DNA of 28,303 bases, from the NCBI GenBank assembly GCA_020428115.1, contig JAGQNJ010000002.1, positions 1 to 28,303 of the forward strand, given 5' to 3'. The translations under genes and the position numbers were made by a program. Under the pieces are notes generated by a model, which made no database searches, had not been told where the DNA came from, and worked only from the letters and a program-made list of their open reading frames with translations. Below, piece by piece: positions 23,985 through 28,303 of the stretch. This DNA comes from Candidatus Saccharimonadota bacterium. Lineage in GTDB: Bacteria; Patescibacteriota; Saccharimonadia; Saccharimonadales; JAGQNJ01. Position 1 is the first letter of the stretch. The number at the start of each line of letters is the position of its first letter.

Positions 23985-24226
23985 TACTTTGGTTCATCCT
24001 CATCTCGCGGTGCTTGGCGCACCCAAACCCGGCGATCTCCACTTCCGCCCTCAGAGTAAGCAGAAAAACCTTCTACTTGCAGTCGCTCATCCAGGATCAT
24101 GTCGTCCAGCGGAGTCATGCCGGCGCTTTGGTCTGGCACTTCTTGCACCAAGTCACTCATAGAAGGCAGCCTCTTGCCATCTGGCGATGGTGTGTATAGT
24201 GTCGTATCAACTTCTGGATTACTCAT
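23984..24226 (-). CDS. Small unknown protein between atpD and atpC
   Basis: 80 residues, acidic, Pro/Asp/Glu-rich, with no membrane helix. Motif-like stretches are SMSDLVQEVPDQ and DRRVWVRQAPRDE. It is joined to both neighbours by one-base TAATG overlaps, which strongly supports it as a translated gene and predicts production in proportion to beta and epsilon. It is absent from the textbook atp operon. Function unknown; an F1-associated factor is an inference from position alone. Confidence 0.8.
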   Translation of the reverse strand: MSNPEVDTTLYTPSPDGKRLPSMSDLVQEVPDQSAGMTPLDDMILDERLQVEGFSAYSEGGSGDRRVWVRQAPRDEDEPK

Positions 24227-25617
24227 TATTTGACCTCGTTAATTTTGCCTTTCATATAGAACGCGCTCTCTGGTTTGTCGTCGTGTTTTCCGTCAAGGAT
24301 TTCGCGGAAACCAGCGATGGTGTCCTTGAGGCTCACATACTTACCAGGGTTGCCAGTAAACACTTCGGCCACGTGGAACGGTTGGGTCAAGAAACGCTGG
24401 ATACGGCGAGCGCGGTTCACAGTCTGTTTGTCCTCGTCGGATAATTCTTCCATACCAAGAATAGCAATGATATCTTGCAGGTCTTTGTAGCGTTGCAAGA
24501 TACGCTGCACCTCGCGCGCCACTTCGTAGTGCTCCTTGCCAACGATCTCTGGGTCAAGAATGGTTGAGCTAGAATCTAGCGGGTCAACGGCAGGGTACAG
24601 ACCCAGCTCTGTTAATGCACGGTTAAGCACAATAGTTGAGTCCAGGTGAGCAAATGTCGTGGCTGGGGCAGGGTCGGTAAGGTCGTCAGCAGGTACATAC
24701 ACCGCTTGTACGGAGGTAATTGAACCTGTTTTAGTACTTGTAATGCGTTCTTGCAGGTCGCCCATTTCTTCGGCCAAGGTCGGCTGGTAACCCACGGCAC
24801 TCGGCAAACGGCCAAGCAGGGCAGAGACCTCTGCGCCAGCCTGCGTGAAACGAAAGATATTATCAACAAACAGCAACACGTCTTTGCCTTCGTCGCGAAA
24901 ACCTTCCGCAATGGTAAGGCCAGATAGGCCAACACGCATACGTGCTCCAGGTGGTTCGTTCATTTGACCAAACACCAGGCTCGTTTTGTCCAGCACGCCT
25001 GACTCTTCCATCTCATAATACAGGTCGTTACCTTCACGGGTTCGTTCACCAACACCGGCGAATACTGACGTACCACCGTGCTCCTTGGCGATGTTGTTGA
25101 TCAGCTCGGTGATAAGCACAGTTTTACCCACACCAGCACCACCAAACAATCCGACCTTACCACCTTTGGTGATAGGGCAGATCAGGTCAATAACCTTAAT
25201 CCCGGTTTCTAAGATCTCAACCTCGCCAGATTGCTCGCTGAGCTCAGGCGGTAAGCGGTGAATTGGCGCAGTTTTGCCCGTGGGCGCCTTTTTGCCATCG
25301 ATAGGCTCACCAATAACATTGAACATGCGGCCAAGTGTTTCTTTGCCAATCGGCACACTCACTGGCGCACCCGTATCAATAACCTTGGTACCCCGATCAA
25401 GTCCGTCTGTAGAGCTAAGCGAAATAGCCCGCACGGTTGTCTCACTCAAGTGCTGAGCTACCTCAAGAGTTAGATTTGTCTCGCCAACTTTAATATGCAG
25501 GGCATTGTAGATAGCTGGCAGCTTGCCCTCTGGAAACTCAACGTCAACCACCACACCAACAACCTGGGTAACTTTACCCGTGCTTGTTTTTGGTTTATTT
25601 GTTACTGCTGTATTCAT
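24226..25617 (-). CDS. atpD: F-type ATP synthase beta subunit
   Basis: 463 residues, full length. The P-loop is GGAGVGKT (159-166), the catalytic Glu lies in GERTREGNDL (about 190), and the DELSEED-type lever appears as EELSDED (about 396). It is the catalytic subunit of F1. All key residues are present, so the enzyme should be active in ATP synthesis or hydrolysis. The N-terminus is about ten residues longer than many. Its ATG directly follows the TAA of the 85-residue gene. Confidence 0.98.
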   Translation of the reverse strand: MNTAVTNKPKTSTGKVTQVVGVVVDVEFPEGKLPAIYNALHIKVGETNLTLEVAQHLSETTVRAISLSSTDGLDRGTKVIDTGAPVSVPIGKETLGRMFNVIGEPIDGKKAPTGKTAPIHRLPPELSEQSGEVEILETGIKVIDLICPITKGGKVGLFGGAGVGKTVLITELINNIAKEHGGTSVFAGVGERTREGNDLYYEMEESGVLDKTSLVFGQMNEPPGARMRVGLSGLTIAEGFRDEGKDVLLFVDNIFRFTQAGAEVSALLGRLPSAVGYQPTLAEEMGDLQERITSTKTGSITSVQAVYVPADDLTDPAPATTFAHLDSTIVLNRALTELGLYPAVDPLDSSSTILDPEIVGKEHYEVAREVQRILQRYKDLQDIIAILGMEELSDEDKQTVNRARRIQRFLTQPFHVAEVFTGNPGKYVSLKDTIAGFREILDGKHDDKPESAFYMKGKINEVK

Positions 25618-25875
25618 TTATTCTCCTTGTCTTGCTGTTGGTTCGTTAAATTCTTGATCTAACCCAGACGCATCACTGCCGATAACTCCGTTTGAATCAA
25701 GTGGCGGCAGTATAAATTGCAACCCTCGAAGGTCATGGCAAAATTGCGCCTTAAAATGTTCTATTGCCTGTCCATCGCTAGCATCCATGCCATTTGCGCT
25801 AATCATAGACTCCGCGAACTTTTGTGCTTGTTGATCTATCTCAGATAACGGTCCGCCGTTTATTACATCACTCAT
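25618..25875 (-). CDS. Small unknown protein before atpD
   Basis: 85 residues, acidic, soluble. The N-terminal half is helical (SEIDQQAQKFAESMISANGMD), with one Cys (CHDLRGLQF), and the C-terminus is Gly/Asp-rich. It abuts atpD (TAAATG) and overlaps the previous gene by 4 bp (ATGA). AAAGGAG precedes its ATG. No family recognised. The tight packing argues for a real, coupled gene. Confidence 0.78.
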   Translation of the reverse strand: MSDVINGGPLSEIDQQAQKFAESMISANGMDASDGQAIEHFKAQFCHDLRGLQFILPPLDSNGVIGSDASGLDQEFNEPTARQGE

Positions 25876-26156
25876 TGTACAATCTCCTTTGGTGCTGCAT
25901 CAGTTGTAAACTCATCTAACTGTGCTAGATGCCGTACATAACGCGAAGCTTCAACTATTGACGTTTGATAGGTAACTGACGTGTAGTAGTCGATGGCAAT
26001 TTCTCGCTCAGCACCAGCCAAGCCCGCCCATACATCACCCTCGTACTCTCCACGAGCTGCTTGTATGCCACGCAGTATGCGATCAGCTGACAGGCGAATT
26101 AGTAAGCCTGCAGAAAGTTCTTGTTCTGGTGTTAGTACGTCTAGATGATATTCCAT
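25872..26156 (-). CDS. Small unknown helical protein after atpG
   Basis: 94 residues. I start it at ATG 26156, which has AAAAGGAG 7 nt upstream; a longer frame would run back into atpG. It looks all-helical (SAGLLIRLSADRILRGIQAARGEY as the main stretch, then REIAIDYYTSVTYQ) with no membrane segment. A gap of 40 bp separates it from atpG, the only notable gap in this operon. No family recognised. Confidence 0.75.
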   Translation of the reverse strand: MEYHLDVLTPEQELSAGLLIRLSADRILRGIQAARGEYEGDVWAGLAGAEREIAIDYYTSVTYQTSIVEASRYVRHLAQLDEFTTDAAPKEIVQ

Positions 26157-26196
26157 TGTTATGCTCCTTTTCTTACTGTGCGCTGCTTGTAACATA

Positions 26197-27063
26197 TCAT
26201 TGTATTGCCTCCGCACCACCTGTTATTTCTGCAAGCTCTTGCGTAATACCAGCCTGTCGGGCGGTATTAAACGCAAGTGTCAAATCATCAATCAAGTCAT
26301 TGGCATTATCTGTTGCACTCTTCATGGCCATCATGCGCATAGAGTGTTCTGATGCCTGTGCTTCAAGAAGTGCCTGGCTCAGCTGAGATTCTATCAAGCG
26401 CGTAGTAACACTCTCTAGTACAGCACGGGCAGAGGGCTCAAATGTTGCCTGTTCAAGATCGGCCGGTACTGCGACCTCCTGAAATGCGGCAGGCAAGAGC
26501 CGATCAACCACAACGTCTTGGCGTATGCTACTTATGAAGTCGGTATAGATGATGTCGATGGCATCGACCGTCTTGGCTTCGAACATCTCAATGATAGTGC
26601 TGAGGATTGGGCGAATATCGTTGGCAGTGGGGTGCTCTGGGAAGTCATGATAGGCAGCAACCACCTCACATTGTTCCAGACGACTGGCGAATTGTGAAAT
26701 TTGTTTACCAACAACTATAGCCTGGCTTACAATGCCTTGGTCTTTGTCCGCCTGCAACTCTTTGGCAAACTGACGGAAAATATTGCTATTGTATGCGCCA
26801 GCCAGCCCACGGTCACTCGCAACTACAATATGAAGCCGAGTCTTGACTGTACGCTGATTGTACAGAGGGTGCTTGGATACATCAGTAAGCTCACGCAATC
26901 GAGTCAATATCTGCCGAGCGAGGTTACGATAGTCGCGCGAACGCGCTGCGTTCTCTTGGGCGCGACGCATCTTACTAGCAGCCACCAACTCCATAGCTTT
27001 GGTAATCTGCTTGGTGTTCTTGACGCTGCCAATCCGGCGCTTGAGTTGTTGTGTACTAGCCAT
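26197..27063 (-). CDS. atpG: F-type ATP synthase gamma subunit
   Basis: 288 residues, full length. The N-terminal helix LKRRIGSVKNTKQITKAMEL and the C-terminal RQAGITQELAEITGGAEA are the conserved coiled-coil ends that form the rotor shaft. The middle contains the Rossmann-like domain (LHIVVASDRGLAGAYN). Its start ATGGCTAG overlaps the stop of the 183-residue gene by 8 bp. Confidence 0.97.
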   Translation of the reverse strand: MASTQQLKRRIGSVKNTKQITKAMELVAASKMRRAQENAARSRDYRNLARQILTRLRELTDVSKHPLYNQRTVKTRLHIVVASDRGLAGAYNSNIFRQFAKELQADKDQGIVSQAIVVGKQISQFASRLEQCEVVAAYHDFPEHPTANDIRPILSTIIEMFEAKTVDAIDIIYTDFISSIRQDVVVDRLLPAAFQEVAVPADLEQATFEPSARAVLESVTTRLIESQLSQALLEAQASEHSMRMMAMKSATDNANDLIDDLTLAFNTARQAGITQELAEITGGAEAIQ

Positions 27064-27607
27064 CTGCTTCTCCTGCTAACATAGTCTGCACAATCTGGTC
27101 AGCTATAGCAGCACAGAATGATTTGTCACGCTCTACACCTAGTATGGCGAGTCTGCTGCCAACCCAATCTGCATTTAAATCATGTGCCTCAAGATAGTGA
27201 TGGGGCAATGGCATTGTCCGAGCCTGGTACGCTCCTTCGTCGTTGAGTACAAAATCATATGCAAGCGGATCGTGAAGCTCCTTGCCACGCGTATCTTCTT
27301 CAGCAAAATCTGTCTGCTCATCTATGATAATGCGCGACACAACAGACGGGTCATGCGATACGTACATGGCGTGACGCTGGCGTTCGATTGAGAGTGTGGT
27401 TTCTATAGTCGTTGCAAGAGCAGTCATTGCTACGAGCCTCTGTGAAATGTCTCGTCCGCACAGATCTCGAACTTGTTCACTGGTTATACCCAGAGTCTCA
27501 GCAACACCAGCAGCAATGAGTATCTCACCGTTTTCATAGCCATCATCGTAGCCATGCTGTCTGGCACTAAGCTCGGTAAAAAGTTGGTCGTCTCGGTAGG
27601 CACCCAT
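27056..27607 (-). CDS. Unknown protein before atpG
   Basis: 183 residues, acidic, soluble. The N-terminal part is helical (NGEILIAAGVAETLGITSEQ), and the middle has short strand-like stretches and many acidic and His residues (LPHHYLEAHDLNADWVGS). It has no membrane helix and no recognised family. It abuts the preceding gene (TAAATG) and overlaps atpG by 8 bp. It is not delta (atpH) or b (atpF): it lacks their known features, and delta normally lies upstream of alpha. Confidence 0.75.
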   Translation of the reverse strand: MGAYRDDQLFTELSARQHGYDDGYENGEILIAAGVAETLGITSEQVRDLCGRDISQRLVAMTALATTIETTLSIERQRHAMYVSHDPSVVSRIIIDEQTDFAEEDTRGKELHDPLAYDFVLNDEGAYQARTMPLPHHYLEAHDLNADWVGSRLAILGVERDKSFCAAIADQIVQTMLAGEADG

Positions 27608-27913
27608 TTACGCTTCCTCCTGCTGGCTTTGCTGTTCGAGCCAGGTTAGGGCGCCAACATAGACCATGCCATTGTCATAAACCTGATGCCTCAAGGCTTC
27701 GTAATTGCGAATCCTCTGGCATACTTGTACACCATGCGGTATTGCCTGTTCGGCAGTAGCACCAGCGGCAATTGCACCAAGTGCATACTGTGACTGCCAC
27801 AAATCACGTGGCAGGTCATCGTGTAACACTTCGGCAATCACTCGTGCAAAAACAGTCATGCAGTGCATAGCCTGCTGCTCTATAGTCATTGCCTGTTCCT
27901 GCGCACTAGCCAT
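27608..27913 (-). CDS. Small unknown protein in the atp cluster
   Basis: 101 residues, mostly helical, Gln- and Ala-rich (AQEQAMTIEQQAMHCMTVFAR). I start it at ATG 27913; this ATGGCTAG contains the stop of the preceding gene, the same 8-bp overlap as at atpG. Its first codons (MASAQE) nearly match those of the next upstream gene (MASAHE), but the rest does not align. No family recognised. Confidence 0.72.
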   Translation of the reverse strand: MASAQEQAMTIEQQAMHCMTVFARVIAEVLHDDLPRDLWQSQYALGAIAAGATAEQAIPHGVQVCQRIRNYEALRHQVYDNGMVYVGALTWLEQQSQQEEA

Positions 27914-28250
27914 TGCTTCGACTCCGATCAACAATACCCTGTACGGCTTCGTTCATTTCTTCTGGCAAGGTTTCTCCACGCTCCAATGCTGCTCCAATGA
28001 TAAGGCCAAGTGTAAAATCTAACTCTCGGCGACCTTGTCTTGATAACTGTGACGGTGCTAACGGAGAATCGATGTGTAGATATAAAACTGTTTCGGCGTC
28101 TGTCGGCACATCTACAACTTCACCATTTTGAACTTGTCGACTACGATGTGTTGTGTCGTCTAAACTTGCTAGGTCAAATAAGGTGCTTCCAACATAAAAA
28201 GTGGCTGCCTCAAGAATGATGTCTTTTCCAGTTTCGTGCGCACTAGCCAT
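27906..28250 (-). CDS. Small unknown protein in the atp cluster
   Basis: 114 residues, mixed helix and strand. TFYVGSTLFDLASLDD and TVLYLHIDSPLAPSQLS look like strands, followed by a helical half with LDFTLGLIIGAALERGE, which is only weakly hydrophobic and unlikely to span the membrane. It starts with ATGGCTAG, overlapping the stop of the gene before it by 8 bp. No family recognised. Confidence 0.72.
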   Translation of the reverse strand: MASAHETGKDIILEAATFYVGSTLFDLASLDDTTHRSRQVQNGEVVDVPTDAETVLYLHIDSPLAPSQLSRQGRRELDFTLGLIIGAALERGETLPEEMNEAVQGIVDRSRSNG

Positions 28251-28302
28251 CTTGCGACCCTCTCATTTCTTCAGTTATATCTTCAAAAGCTACGTCTATT
28301 GT
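28243..28302 (-). CDS. 3' end of an upstream gene, probably atpA
   Basis: The last 19 codons of a frame entering from the right edge, ending VAFEDITEEMRGSQDG and then TAG, which lies inside the start of the next gene. In the usual order the gene before atpG would be atpA, and an acidic helical tail would suit the alpha subunit. The fragment is too short to prove it, and another short inserted gene is equally possible. Confidence 0.5.
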   Translation of the reverse strand, partial: TIDVAFEDITEEMRGSQDG

Positions 28303-28303
28303 C

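Noticed and set aside
27056..27607. The 183-residue protein as a divergent delta (atpH) or b (atpF) subunit
   Set aside because: It has no N-terminal membrane helix as b requires, shows no delta signature, and lies between the likely alpha gene and gamma, not upstream of alpha.
1..28303. TGA recoded as glycine, as in Gracilibacteria/SR1
   Set aside because: Clear genes such as the helicase-nuclease (stop at 20417-20419) end at TGA with the next gene starting right after, and no long frame needs TGA read through.

Overview
The window looks like part of a Candidatus Saccharibacteria (TM7) or closely related Patescibacteria chromosome. This is inferred from gene content and very tight packing, not from a marker gene: an F-type ATP synthase cluster, two VanY-like peptidases, a UvrD-type helicase fused to a RecB-like nuclease, VKOR, a SemiSWEET, an aquaporin, and many short proteins I cannot place. 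TGA is used as a stop (for example at 20417-20419), so the TGA-recoded Gracilibacteria/SR1 code does not apply.

Layout. (1) 1-6915 is a defence-type accessory island. It holds the 3' part of a helicase-methyltransferase restriction enzyme with a 15-bp triplicated repeat in its C-terminal region, a methylase-like partner, a three-helix membrane protein with a KAP-family NTPase, a structured RNA leader or small RNA ahead of a one-repeat DUF1508 gene, and a zinc-ribbon protein. (2) 6922-7122 is a small open frame of unclear status, perhaps the remnant of a gene cut by the island. (3) 7168-17133 is housekeeping and cell-envelope material: SemiSWEET, unknowns, an alpha/beta hydrolase, two VanY-like proteins flanking tRNA-Gln(TTG), a 14-helix MFS exporter, a divergent cytochrome-b5-like / polytopic membrane protein pair, an Asn/Thr-rich anchored protein, a PH-PNPOx fusion with VKOR, and small membrane proteins. 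(4) 17216-23559 carries the helicase-nuclease, a membrane protein, an aquaporin, a carbonic-anhydrase-like unknown and a short unknown. (5) 23556-28303, all on the minus strand, is an ATP synthase cluster in which atpG, atpD and atpC alternate with six short unknown soluble proteins, most of them overlapping or abutting their neighbours.

Expression signals. Genes that begin a transcript often have a sigma70-like -10 hexamer ending 6-8 nt before the ATG and no Shine-Dalgarno, which predicts leaderless mRNAs (7168, 9494, 10683, 11599, 13628 minus, 13661, 15115, 17216). Several internal or later genes use AGGAG-type sites or overlapping stop/start codons. This pattern corrected several start codons.

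The most unusual items are the interleaved atp operon, the back-to-back -10 elements between the b5-like gene and its divergent neighbour, the stem-loop cluster beside tRNA-Gln with a copy of its 3' end, and the in-frame PLIGE repeat in the restriction enzyme.
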